DNA of 64,000 nt from assembly GCA_964494385.1 (NCBI GenBank), contig CAZBSE010000005.1, positions 1 to 64,000 on the forward strand, read 5' to 3'. The stretch's first letter is position 1. Each line of letters begins with the position of its first letter. This document shows positions 53,864-62,641 of this stretch, one piece after another. The notes under the pieces were generated by a model, which searched no databases, was not told the origin of the DNA, and was given only the letters and a program-made list of their open reading frames with translations. Source of the stretch: CAZBSE01 sp964494385. GTDB taxonomy: Bacteria > Actinomycetota > Humimicrobiia > Humimicrobiales > Humimicrobiaceae. Both the position numbers and the translations under genes were made by a program.

Positions 53864-53903
53864 AAGGATATAGAAAAATGACTGAAAGGAAGATTTAACA
53901 ATT

Positions 53904-54287
53904 ATGGCTAAGAAAATATTAATTGTTGATGATGATAAGCAGATCGTTTTACTTTTAGCCTCTCGGCTAAAGGCAAATAAATACGAGATAGTGGTAGCTT
54001 ATGATGCAATGCAGGCTGTAGCCAAAGCCTTTAGGGAGAAACCGGACTTGATCCTTTTAGATATTAAGATGCCTGGGGGCAATGGTATTAGTGTGATAAA
54101 TAATTTAAGTAACTCTGTGGAAACTGCAATAACCCCGATAATTGTAATTACTGCTCATCCCAGCCCAGAAATACAACAGAAGGCAAAAGAAATGGGAGCT
54201 GTAGATTTTATCTCAAAACCATTTAAGGCCGATGATGTGTTGTCAAGGATTAGGAAGGCCTTAGGTGAGGTAAATAACGAGAGTTAG
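53904..54287 (+). CDS. Single-domain CheY-like response regulator
   Basis: A 127-residue receiver domain: acidic pocket VDDDKQ near residue 7, phosphoacceptor Asp in LILLDIKMPG near 52, Thr/Ser in ITAHPSPE near 85, and Lys in FISKPFKADD near 106. No output domain. The gene follows the kinase by 40 bases. It is likely its phosphorylation target, relaying to a protein elsewhere or to the GGDEF-HD-GYP protein nearby. Confidence 0.92.
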   Translation: MAKKILIVDDDKQIVLLLASRLKANKYEIVVAYDAMQAVAKAFREKPDLILLDIKMPGGNGISVINNLSNSVETAITPIIVITAHPSPEIQQKAKEMGAVDFISKPFKADDVLSRIRKALGEVNNES

Positions 54288-54292
54288 GATAT

Positions 54293-54457
54293 ATGGCAAG
54301 GAGATTATTAGCAGTAAATGATAAGCCACAGGTAGTAGCATTATTAAAGTCGAGATTAAAGGCAAATAAATATGAAATGATTACTGCTTGTAACGGAGAA
54401 AGTTGCTTAGAAAGGCTAAAGATGTCTTATGTCAAGTTAATTTTAATACCTATATAA
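54293..54457 (+). pseudogene. Truncated receiver-domain duplicate
   Basis: A 54-codon reading frame aligned with the first half of the previous response regulator: MARRLLAVNDKPQVVALLK and then the shared SRLKANKYE segment. It ends at a stop (54455) where the phosphoacceptor Asp would be. It overlaps the start of the next gene. It looks like a tandem receiver duplicate that lost its second half by frameshift or deletion. Confidence 0.7.
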
Positions 54458-57207
54458 TTAATAAAGACGTTCTGAAAGTTCCAATTTTAAGAAAGATAAG
54501 TAAAATTGGTTTTAATGAAAATAATTACTATTTAGAAGCAATTAGAGATTTAAAAAAATATATGGATAAAAGTCAGCCTGAGTTAGAAGAATTTGAAGAT
54601 AAGTTCAGAATATTATTCTATGAAGCTCCAGACGCATATTATATAAGTGACCTAAGCGGGGTATTGCTTGACGGAAATAAGTCTGCAGAAAAACTGACTG
54701 AATATAAAAAAGAGGAACTTATAGGAAAAAGCTTTTTAAAGTTAAAAATACTACCCGCAAATCAAATCCTAAAAGCAGCAAAACTTTTAACCCTGAATAA
54801 ACTTGGCAGATCTACGGGACCAGATGAGTTTATCTTAAATACTAAGAATGGAAATCTAGTAACAGTAGAAATATCTACTTACCCCACCAAAATAAATGGC
54901 AGAAGAGTAGTATTGGGAATTGCCAGAGATATATCCAAGCGTTTAGAACTTGAAAGAAACATGCTAATTATGAATCAGAATTTAGAAGAAAAAGTAAAAA
55001 ATCGTACTTATGAACTTAACCAGTTAAATCTTAAATTAAAAGAAGAGCTTGAATTATCTAAAAAAATTAAGGAAGATCTACTTGAAAGCCAGGGAACGTA
55101 TAAAGCCCTTTATCAAAATGCTCCTGTTGGAATTTTAACCTTAAGCAGAACAGGTATTATAACTTCTTGTAATAAATTATTATATGACTATAGCGGTTAC
55201 ACACCAGAGAATTTAATAGGCAAGCATTTTGTCAGGACCAGTGCTGTACCCCTAAGAGACATACCTAGATATCTTAAATTATTTTTTGCAGTTTTAAGAG
55301 GTAAATCTATCAAGCCCTTTGTAGTTAATCTAAAAACTAAAGATAAAAAAGACTTTTTTGCGGAGGTACGCCATGGAAAAATAAAAAAAGCCGGTAAGGT
55401 CGTTGGCTTTCAATTGATTTTAAGAGATGTTACTGAAAGCATTGTGGCGAAAAAAGCACTAAGTGACAGTGAAGAAAGATTTAAACTGCTCTCAGAAGCT
55501 ACTTCAGAGGGTATTATTATCCATAACAAGGGTAAGATTTTAGATGGAAATAAAAGATTGGCTCAAATTTTTGGGGTTCCCTATGCAGATCAAAGTAAAA
55601 CGTCGGTGTTTAAATTTTTAACTAAAAAAAGTCGTGTAACGGTTTTGCGGAAAATTATGGCTAACTACAGTAAGCCATATCAAGTTGAAGGAATTAAAAA
55701 AGATGGAACAAAGTTTCCTATAGAAATAAGTGCAAGGCCTATTCCCTTTAAGGGAAAAATAGTTCATGTTGCCTCAATCCGTGATATTACTACTTATAAG
55801 GAAGCAGAAAAAGTTATAAAAGAAAGTGAGCAAAAATTTAGGGATCTAGCAGAGATGTTACCGCAAATGGTATTTGAGTCTGATGCTAAAGGGAGGATAA
55901 CCTATATTAATAAGACAGGCTGTATACTTTTTAATTACAATAAAAAAGATATAAATAAAGGTATTAGTTTATTTGAAGTAACGGATAAAAAAGACCATAT
56001 AAGATTAAAAAATAATATGGAAGTTTTATTTAGAAATAAGAAATTGGACCCACAGCAATATACCGCTATAAAAAAGGGTGGCCAGAGAATAGATGTAGAA
56101 ATTTATAGTAATATAAATATAAATGAAAAAGGAGAACCTGTTGGACTCAGAGGAATTTTAATTGATATTACTGAAAGAAAAAAAGCTGAGAAGAAGATAA
56201 AATTTCTTTCTTTTCATGATTATTTAACTGGGATTTATAATCGAGCCTTTTTTGAAGAGGAATTGCATAGATTAGATACAGGAAGACAACTTCCTTTGAC
56301 AATAGTAATTGGAGATGTCAATGGGTTAAAGATTATAAATGATGCTTTTGGTCATGAAAAAGGAGATGAACTTCTTAAAAGGATAGCTAATATCCTAAAA
56401 GAAAGTTTTAGGAGTGAAGATATCGTTGCCAGATGGGGAGGAGACGAATTTAGTATAATCTTACCTAAAATTAAACTCAAAGATACTTTAAAGATTATAT
56501 TCAGGATAAATGAAAAATTTAAAAAAGATAGTACCAAAACGATTCCTTTAAGTGTTGCTTTTGGTTTATCAACTAAAGAGAATAATTCTCAAAAAATTGA
56601 TGAATTAATTAAAACTGCTGAAGATAAAATGTACAGGCATAAATTGATAGAACATCAAAGTGTCCATAGCACAATTATATCTTATTTGGAAAAGGCTTTA
56701 GAAGAAAGGGATTATGAAACAGAAGCACACGTAAAGCGAATGAAAAAATTAGCAATTAAGCTGGGTAAGGAGCTGAATCTTTCAGAAGAAATAATCGATG
56801 AGGTAGTACTTCTTGCTGCACTGCATGACATTGGAAAAATCTCTATTACCGATAGTATTATGCTTAAACCTACAAGTCTTACTAAAGAAGAGTGGCAAAC
56901 CATTAAAAGACATTCTGAAGTTGGTTATCGTATTGCTGTAACATCAGCAGAGCTCGCCCCTATTGCTAAGGGAATACTTTATCATCACGAGTGGTGGAAT
57001 GGTAAAGGTTATCCCAAAGGATTAAAAGGCGAAAATATTCCCTTTATTTCTCGCATTATTTCAGTCATTGATGCTTATGATGCCATGACAAATGATAGGC
57101 CATACCGAAAAGCATTAAGCACTGATAAAGCGATTAAGGAATTAAAGAAATGCGCTGGCACTCAGTTTGACCCAACGCTGGTTAATAAATTTATAGAAAT
57201 CATATAG
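54403..57207 (+). CDS. Multi-PAS GGDEF-HD-GYP c-di-GMP signalling protein
   Basis: A protein of up to 934 residues, starting at TTG 54403 (GGAG four bases upstream, overlapping the receiver fragment) or at ATG 54562. Four PAS domains (about 60-180, 225-345, 350-465, 475-590) with a coiled coil near 190, then GGDEF (WGGDEF near 677, with RxxD I-site RSED five residues before) and a C-terminal HD-GYP (LHDIGK near 806, HHEWWNGKGYP near 861). Both catalytic motifs are intact, so it may make and degrade c-di-GMP depending on the PAS signal. It ends the signalling cluster. Confidence 0.92.
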   Translation: MLRKAKDVLCQVNFNTYIINKDVLKVPILRKISKIGFNENNYYLEAIRDLKKYMDKSQPELEEFEDKFRILFYEAPDAYYISDLSGVLLDGNKSAEKLTEYKKEELIGKSFLKLKILPANQILKAAKLLTLNKLGRSTGPDEFILNTKNGNLVTVEISTYPTKINGRRVVLGIARDISKRLELERNMLIMNQNLEEKVKNRTYELNQLNLKLKEELELSKKIKEDLLESQGTYKALYQNAPVGILTLSRTGIITSCNKLLYDYSGYTPENLIGKHFVRTSAVPLRDIPRYLKLFFAVLRGKSIKPFVVNLKTKDKKDFFAEVRHGKIKKAGKVVGFQLILRDVTESIVAKKALSDSEERFKLLSEATSEGIIIHNKGKILDGNKRLAQIFGVPYADQSKTSVFKFLTKKSRVTVLRKIMANYSKPYQVEGIKKDGTKFPIEISARPIPFKGKIVHVASIRDITTYKEAEKVIKESEQKFRDLAEMLPQMVFESDAKGRITYINKTGCILFNYNKKDINKGISLFEVTDKKDHIRLKNNMEVLFRNKKLDPQQYTAIKKGGQRIDVEIYSNININEKGEPVGLRGILIDITERKKAEKKIKFLSFHDYLTGIYNRAFFEEELHRLDTGRQLPLTIVIGDVNGLKIINDAFGHEKGDELLKRIANILKESFRSEDIVARWGGDEFSIILPKIKLKDTLKIIFRINEKFKKDSTKTIPLSVAFGLSTKENNSQKIDELIKTAEDKMYRHKLIEHQSVHSTIISYLEKALEERDYETEAHVKRMKKLAIKLGKELNLSEEIIDEVVLLAALHDIGKISITDSIMLKPTSLTKEEWQTIKRHSEVGYRIAVTSAELAPIAKGILYHHEWWNGKGYPKGLKGENIPFISRIISVIDAYDAMTNDRPYRKALSTDKAIKELKKCAGTQFDPTLVNKFIEII

Positions 57208-57300
57208 ACAATTTCAAGGTCCGAAATTTATGTCGTTAGAATGGAGTTGCCCCGTTAATTAGTGAAGAGCCAATTATATTTAATATAAGTATTTATATAT

Positions 57301-57317
57301 GTCTTAAGATGGTGCCC
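57301..57317. repeat. 17-bp direct repeat of the tRNA-Leu 3' end
   Basis: GTCTTAAGATGGTGCCC is identical to 58810-58826, where it contains the last bases of tRNA-Leu including CCA (complement). The spacing of about 1.5 kb and the involvement of a tRNA 3' end suggest an attachment site left by an integrative element. Confidence 0.7.
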
Positions 57318-57329
57318 CTGGGCAGTGCA

Positions 57330-57398
57330 ATGTCGAACTGTTTATTGAAAGAATTGGAGGAACTTAAAAAACTTATTGATAGTAACAGACTCAGTTAG
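57330..57398 (+). pseudogene. Possible SHOCT-domain fragment
   Basis: A 22-codon frame reads MSNCLLKELEELKKLIDSN, close to the start of the short SHOCT helix-turn-helix motif found at protein C-termini, then meets a stop. It lies next to the 17-bp repeat and may be a piece of a foreign gene. Too short to be certain. Confidence 0.25.
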
Positions 57399-57421
57399 AA
57401 CCAGGATTACACTTATTATAT

Positions 57422-58591
57422 CTAAGGGATACCAAGTACTTTTCTTACTTGGTCTCTAGTCATATTTGGTTTTAGTCGAGAATCATACAGCAAACTGATA
57501 ATTGCGCGGTCTATCGGTGTATAGTTAATGGTATTAGTCCACCCTTGAAAAAAAATACTATCGTTATATCTATTTGAATCTTTCATAATTCCAAGACTCT
57601 GTGTTAGTTCTTCACGAATTAAGTGTGAGCGCTCTTGCTGACTTAATCTTTCTGAAGCAATAAGAATATTTCCATAATATATAACTCCTATTTCATTCCA
57701 CCGTACAGAAAAATATCCCATGTTTCCTTGCACATAACTGGGTATTATTGATGCGAATTGATCTATAGTAGTAAAATGGATATCAATGTTTGGATTCTGG
57801 TCAACTACATGGAGGGAAATACTATTTATCAAAGAATTTAGTTCGGTTACAACCTGGTTCAGAGTATCCAAATCTGTACTTGTCGGTGTGCCGCTTACTT
57901 TGATTCTAATATTATTTGTCCATTTATGTAATAAGGATTGTGATGCGCCATATTCAGTACCAAATGCTATTTCAAAAAAGTATTCTATCTCTGATTCACT
58001 ACTGGTATGTGTTTTTTGTATTTCTGTCTTTTGTCCGTCACATTCCCATTTAAGAGTTATAGTAGAAGTTGCGGTACCCTCAGAATTGGTAGCAGTAGCG
58101 ATTAGGTTATATGTATCAGCAGGATCATATAGATTAACTTGAGTTTTAAACTCTCCACAGGCACCATTTGAATCATCCTTGGAAAACTCTATATCAGGAT
58201 TGGGGACACCAATTACATTTGCTTTTATTCTATAAAAGCATACATTGTCAGACTGAGAATATATCGGACCTTCATAGATCTCAAGTTCTATCGTGGGAGC
58301 TTCTGTTTGTTCTTCCGATTCGGATGTTTCATGCTCTTTCCCTTCTTCTGTTTCTGATATCTCTTCTTCTACAACCTCTTCAGTTTCATCTTCCTCTTCT
58401 GTTTCTTCAGAGATTTCCCCTTCTTCTTTGTTTAATACTTCTTCAGATGTCCCATCTTCTTTTTCTCCGACATCTACCTTTTCTTCAATGGGTGCTGCTC
58501 TGTAGCTACATCGATCTGCAATTGCTGCTACAGAAAAGATGCATATACAGGTTAGGATAGCAAATATTATGGATAGTTTATTTCTCCTAAT
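57422..58591 (-). CDS. Secreted DUF2927 protein with Glu-rich linker and Ig-like domain, likely ATT start
   Basis: The frame is open from a stop at 58603 to 57422 but contains no ATG, GTG or TTG near its beginning. AGGAG followed by six bases and ATT at 58591 gives a 389-residue protein that starts with a proper signal peptide (RRNKLSIIFAILTCICIFSVAAIA). A TTG start at 57871 would remove the whole N-terminal half. Then comes a Glu/Thr-rich linker (30-95), an Ig/PKD-like beta domain (about 100-180) and a DUF2927 domain (190-389) with REELTQSLG and NRYNDSIFFQ, family motifs near a predicted metallopeptidase-like site. It is exported or surface-attached and sits between the tRNA repeat copies. 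Confidence 0.8.
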   Translation of the reverse strand: MRRNKLSIIFAILTCICIFSVAAIADRCSYRAAPIEEKVDVGEKEDGTSEEVLNKEEGEISEETEEEDETEEVVEEEISETEEGKEHETSESEEQTEAPTIELEIYEGPIYSQSDNVCFYRIKANVIGVPNPDIEFSKDDSNGACGEFKTQVNLYDPADTYNLIATATNSEGTATSTITLKWECDGQKTEIQKTHTSSESEIEYFFEIAFGTEYGASQSLLHKWTNNIRIKVSGTPTSTDLDTLNQVVTELNSLINSISLHVVDQNPNIDIHFTTIDQFASIIPSYVQGNMGYFSVRWNEIGVIYYGNILIASERLSQQERSHLIREELTQSLGIMKDSNRYNDSIFFQGWTNTINYTPIDRAIISLLYDSRLKPNMTRDQVRKVLGIP

Positions 58592-58818
58592 TAGATGCTC
58601 CTAAGTAAGATTATAAATAATAGTTGTTTTATTATTATGTTAAAGAATATTATATAATTTTTATTATATTATTAGAATTTATTGGAATTTTTAGGTTTTA
58701 TACAATTAAGATAACTATGATGTAGTTGTCTCAAATGACTGCCTTGCCCAAAGAAGATTGGAACCAAAAAAACTTATTAATAATTATTTTCATTAATGTA
58801 TTGATACAAGTCTTAAGA
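58592..58818. other. Intergenic region between the DUF2927 gene and tRNA-Leu
   Basis: 227 AT-rich bases. They hold the presumed promoter of the DUF2927 gene (minus) and the flank of the right copy of the 17-bp repeat. No integrase or other gene is found. Confidence 0.4.
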
Positions 58819-58826
58819 TGGTGCCC
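58810..58826. repeat. 17-bp direct repeat overlapping the 3' end of tRNA-Leu
   Basis: The same GTCTTAAGATGGTGCCC as at 57301-57317. It covers the CCA, the discriminator base and the first acceptor-stem bases of the tRNA (complement) plus nine bases of the downstream flank. Integrases often recombine at exactly this part of a tRNA. Confidence 0.7.
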
Positions 58827-58906
58827 GAGGCCGGAATCGAACCGGCACGAGGTAAAACCTCAACGGATTTTAAGTCCGTTGCGTCTACCAATTCCGCCAC
58901 TCGGGC
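58819..58906 (-). tRNA. tRNA-Leu (anticodon TAA)
   Basis: On the minus strand the acceptor stem GCCCGAG pairs with CTCGGGC, followed by ACCA, so CCA is encoded. The D arm GGCGGAATTGGTAGACGC, the anticodon arm with loop CTTAAAA (anticodon TAA), a long variable arm (GTTGAGGTTTTACCTCGT) and the T arm GGTTCGATTCC give a class II tRNA-Leu. It lies upstream of ppx on the same strand. Confidence 0.97.
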
Positions 58907-58933
58907 AGGGGTTAAATTTGCTGATTCATATTA

Positions 58934-59878
58934 TCAAAAATCAACCATACTGTAAATGATTCCGTCCAGTATATCCCTCTCACTTGCCATAATACCTTTA
59001 CCGCCCAGCATAATTAAAACCGTAAGGAAAATTGCCGCACCGCCGATAATAATATCCGCCCTACCGGGTTCAAGCCCGGTTACCTTTTTCCTTTCTTTTA
59101 GACTCAGGCTGCATAAATTTTTATATAGGCTCTCAATCCTCCCAGGACTTAAAATATGCCGATGTATCTTCTCGCTGTCATATGTTTTCAGTTTCAGGTC
59201 AATAGCCGCCAGGGTAGTTATGGTACCTGCTACCCCTATTACAGACAGGGATCTGTGCTGATTAATCCTACCAATTGTCTCCTTAAGTCTATCTGAAATA
59301 TACTGATGCAGCCTATTCAGGCTGGGTGCGTCCGGTATGCTGCTGCCCAGAAACTTTTCGGTCAGGCTGACACATCCCATATCTATACTCTCAACTAATT
59401 TAAGATTACAATCACCGTCTCCCAGTATAAATTCGCTGCTTCCCCCTCCTACATCAACCACCAGGATGCTTCCCTGTGTTTCTGTGTTAAGAGAAGACGG
59501 CTTTACGTCCATACATCTTACCGCACCCCGAAAGCTGAGCCGGGCTTCTTCTTTTCCGCTTATAACATCGATCTTAATGCCAGAATGCCTGTATATATAA
59601 GATATGAACCAATCTCTGTTTGATGCTTTCCTTACTGCGTTTGTTCCCACCGCCTTGTATCTTTTAGCACTATGTTCTTCCATTAAGCGTTTATAGCCGG
59701 ATAGAACCTTAAGAGTCCTTGATGCAGATTGTTTTAGTATTTTACCACCGGGGACCAGGTTCTTGCCCAGCCGGGTAATTTCCATTTTTCTTTCCAGAGT
59801 GGTGAATTTAGCGCGGTCGTAATCAGTGATAAGTAATCTGGTGGAATTGGTCCCGATATCAATGGATGCTAATTTCAT
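58934..59878 (-). CDS. Ppx/GppA-family phosphatase
   Basis: A 314-residue protein of the short exopolyphosphatase/guanosine pentaphosphatase type. The ASKHA phosphate-binding motifs are present: IDIGTNSTRLLI near residue 5, NAVRKASNRDWF near 104, and VVDVGGGSSEFI near 145. It should degrade polyphosphate or pppGpp. In many Gram-positive-like genomes it follows the enolase/ftsB genes, and here a divIC/ftsB-like gene is 32 bases upstream. Confidence 0.9.
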   Translation of the reverse strand: MKLASIDIGTNSTRLLITDYDRAKFTTLERKMEITRLGKNLVPGGKILKQSASRTLKVLSGYKRLMEEHSAKRYKAVGTNAVRKASNRDWFISYIYRHSGIKIDVISGKEEARLSFRGAVRCMDVKPSSLNTETQGSILVVDVGGGSSEFILGDGDCNLKLVESIDMGCVSLTEKFLGSSIPDAPSLNRLHQYISDRLKETIGRINQHRSLSVIGVAGTITTLAAIDLKLKTYDSEKIHRHILSPGRIESLYKNLCSLSLKERKKVTGLEPGRADIIIGGAAIFLTVLIMLGGKGIMASERDILDGIIYSMVDF

Positions 59879-59910
59879 ATAAACTTATATGTTCGTTTTG
59901 CGGCCAGTTG

Positions 59911-60339
59911 TTAATTGCTTCCGATTTCCCTATTGTAGAAAATTTTTATGTTTTCCCATAAATCGGAATTTGAGTAAACTTCCTCACCCGACGGTCCGGC
60001 GGCATCTTCTGTGCCATCTATGGACTCACTTTCTCCTATGACCACGGACAGATTGGTCTCATCACCGGTGGTCATATTGAACTGTTTTCTTGCTTCAAGC
60101 TCAACAGCTTCTCCGTCATATAAGCTTTTTTCAAGTGCCAGAAGTTCTATATTTTCATTTCTATACCAGTTCAGCTTTTCTTCCAGTTCAATAATCTTTT
60201 CCCTTTTTTCAACAATGCTTTTAACCTGGTTTATAGAGGTTAGAACGGTGATTAGAATGAAGAGTAAGAAGATGGCGATGCCAATATTAATTTTTGCTTT
60301 TTTGGACAGCCTGCTTACAATTTTTATATTTTCATCCAT
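59911..60339 (-). CDS. DivIC/FtsB-type septum formation protein
   Basis: A 142-residue bitopic protein: a short cytoplasmic N-terminus, one membrane helix (about 17-37) and a periplasmic coiled coil (VEKREKIIELEEKLNWYRNE) followed by the EARKQFNMTTGDE motif typical of DivIC/FtsB. The C-terminal tail is acidic and probably disordered. It acts in the divisome with FtsL and FtsQ. It is upstream of ppx on the same strand. Confidence 0.87.
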   Translation of the reverse strand: MDENIKIVSRLSKKAKINIGIAIFLLFILITVLTSINQVKSIVEKREKIIELEEKLNWYRNENIELLALEKSLYDGEAVELEARKQFNMTTGDETNLSVVIGESESIDGTEDAAGPSGEEVYSNSDLWENIKIFYNREIGSN

Positions 60340-60598
60340 TTTAATTTTATTGCTATGTTTTTATTAACTGCTAATTGCTGTATTATTGCTTCTTTAATTA
60401 CATTTTCTATAATCAAGCCTTATCCATGTATTCGTATAAGTATAAAGCATATATCTTAATAATCCAATATCTACCAAATTCCGGTAATATTGTATAAGTT
60501 AAGCGTCAAAAAATAAAGCTGTTGTCTTTAATCTGCAATTTTATTAAAATATCAACCTATATGCTAGATTTTATCCAATAATTTAATTTAAAAATGTA

Positions 60599-61945
60599 AT
60601 GAAAGACATACCCTTATTCTCTTCCAGGACACAAAACAAAATTGCCAAACAGGTGCTGCTCGGATTCGCCGTTGCTATAATTCTTGGTTCTGCAATCCTG
60701 CTTATCCCCCAGATGACGCAGGGCGGGAAGATCAGTTACATAGATGCGGTCTTCACATCTACCTCCGCCATCTGTGTCACGGGTCTTATAGTCCAGGACA
60801 CGCCCACATACTTTACCGATATGGGAAAGATCGTGCTTCTTATACTTATACAGATAGGCGGACTGGGGATTATGACCGTCGGCTCCATTTTCGGACTGAT
60901 CCTGGGAAGAAAGATCCATATCAGGGATAAATTTTACATAAATTCGAGTTTTGGCTCAAAGCAGCAATTCAGCGCATCGAAATTTTTCATGGTAATAGCA
61001 GGAACAACTTTTACCATAGAATTCGTAGCATTTGCCATTATGACCGCTATTTTTTATTTCAAGCACCTTTATCCGCTGAGGACGTCAATGACTTTTAGTT
61101 TATTTCACACCATCAGCGCTTTTTGTAATGCGGGTTTTTCCCTTTATTCCAGCAGCCTGCAGAGTTTCAGCTCCGATATTCCCTTGAATATAATATTTAT
61201 GGTTTTAATCGTACTGGGAGGAATCGGTTTTCCCGTAATTTCTGAAATTATCGCATACAGGAGAATAAAAAAATTCTCCATTCATGCAAAAGTGGTTATG
61301 ATCTCAACTGCTTGTTTGATACTGATAGGCGCGGTCATGTTCTTCCTCCTTGAATTTAATAACCCCGAATCAATTGCGGGCAAACCTATCTCGATTAAAA
61401 TTTTATCCAGCTTCTTCCAATCGATTACCGCCAGGACAGCCGGCTTCAATACCACCAATATTGCCGGCTTAAATGTTGCCACTATCTTCTTTCTTGCTTT
61501 CCTTATGTTTATAGGGGCATCTCCCGGAGGAACCGGAGGCGGTATAAAAACAACCACTTTTGCCGCCGTAACGGCAGGCGGCTTCAGCTCCATCAGTGGG
61601 AGAAGTGATGTGGTGCTGCTTAAAAGAAAAATGCCCCAAAGATTGATATACAGAGCCTTGACCCTGACCATTACTGCAATAGCAATAGTCATAATTTCAA
61701 CAATCGGCTTACTGGTTTTTGAAAAGTGCTCACTCAAAGAAGCTTTATTTGAAGCAATATCGGCATTCGGCACCGTAGGACTAAGCACGGGGATAACACA
61801 GACACTTTCCATACCAGGCAAGATAATATTGATACTGAGTATGTTTATTGGTAGAATTGGTATCAGCACTTTGTCTGTAGCTATTGCAATAAGAGGAGCC
61901 ATTAATAAAATGACTTACCCTGAAGATACAATAACTATCGGATAG
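60599..61945 (+). CDS. ktrB: Potassium uptake membrane subunit, KtrB/TrkH family
   Basis: A 448-residue channel-like transporter with four M1-P-M2 repeats. The selectivity-loop Gly residues are seen in TSTSAICVTGL, ISAFCNAGFSL, SITARTAGFNTT and ISAFGTVGLSTG. It mediates sodium- or proton-coupled K+ uptake and is gated by KtrA encoded six bases downstream. No ribosome binding site is visible and no ydaO-type c-di-AMP riboswitch is seen in the 259 bases upstream. Confidence 0.93.
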   Translation: MKDIPLFSSRTQNKIAKQVLLGFAVAIILGSAILLIPQMTQGGKISYIDAVFTSTSAICVTGLIVQDTPTYFTDMGKIVLLILIQIGGLGIMTVGSIFGLILGRKIHIRDKFYINSSFGSKQQFSASKFFMVIAGTTFTIEFVAFAIMTAIFYFKHLYPLRTSMTFSLFHTISAFCNAGFSLYSSSLQSFSSDIPLNIIFMVLIVLGGIGFPVISEIIAYRRIKKFSIHAKVVMISTACLILIGAVMFFLLEFNNPESIAGKPISIKILSSFFQSITARTAGFNTTNIAGLNVATIFFLAFLMFIGASPGGTGGGIKTTTFAAVTAGGFSSISGRSDVVLLKRKMPQRLIYRALTLTITAIAIVIISTIGLLVFEKCSLKEALFEAISAFGTVGLSTGITQTLSIPGKIILILSMFIGRIGISTLSVAIAIRGAINKMTYPEDTITIG

Positions 61946-61950
61946 GAATT

Positions 61951-62613
61951 ATGAAAAAACAATATTTGGTAATAGGATTGGGAAGATTCGGAGCAAGTGT
62001 CGCCAGAACACTGACCGAAGCCGGACACAGCGTGGTAGGCATAGATCAGTCTGCAGAAAGAACACAGAGGGTCTCGGAAGAAATAGCAGACGTAATAGAA
62101 TGTGACGCCACAGATGCAGAAATACTGGAATCTATGGGTATATCTGATTATGAGGCAGTCATAGTATGCATAGGTGAAAAATATATACAAAATTCCATAC
62201 TGGTAACGCTTCTGCTTAAAGAAAAGGGAGCAAAGAAAATAATTGCCAAGGCAGGAACCAAAACACAGGGAAGGGTCCTTAAAAAAGTCGGTGCGGATAT
62301 CATAGCATATCCCGAAAAAGATATGGGAGAAAGAGTGGCCAGAAATCTTATAAGCTCTAATATTATAGACTTTCTGGAAGTCAGTCCCGACGTAAGTATT
62401 ATTGAAATACCAGCGCCTGAAATGATTGTTGGAAAAAACTTAACCGATTTGAACCTGCGTAATAAGTACGGTGTTACCATAATAAGCATAAAAAATAGCA
62501 AAAACGAAATAGTCTCTCCTCCTGATGTAAGTTACAAGTTCCAGAAAGATGATGTCCTGACATTAATCGGGGAGAACAAATTGCTGAAAAAACTGCGCTT
62601 TACAAAGGATTAA
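61951..62613 (+). CDS. ktrA: Potassium uptake regulatory subunit, KtrA/TrkA family
   Basis: A 220-residue protein: an N-terminal RCK_N domain (GLGRFGASVARTL Rossmann loop near residue 7, ATP/NAD-binding Asp at the end of strand 2 in GIDQ) and an RCK_C domain (about 135-220). It binds nucleotides, and in related species c-di-AMP, and controls KtrB. It is in one operon with ktrB. Confidence 0.93.
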   Translation: MKKQYLVIGLGRFGASVARTLTEAGHSVVGIDQSAERTQRVSEEIADVIECDATDAEILESMGISDYEAVIVCIGEKYIQNSILVTLLLKEKGAKKIIAKAGTKTQGRVLKKVGADIIAYPEKDMGERVARNLISSNIIDFLEVSPDVSIIEIPAPEMIVGKNLTDLNLRNKYGVTIISIKNSKNEIVSPPDVSYKFQKDDVLTLIGENKLLKKLRFTKD

Positions 62614-62641
62614 AACCGCAGGAAATACCGCACACCGTAAG

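Noticed and set aside
57422..57871. A short 149-residue DUF2927 protein from TTG 57871
   Set aside because: The frame stays open for another 240 codons and begins with a clear signal peptide, so the short form is a truncation.
60340..60598. c-di-AMP (ydaO-type) riboswitch in front of ktrB
   Set aside because: The region is AT-rich with no conserved GC-paired elements of that riboswitch.
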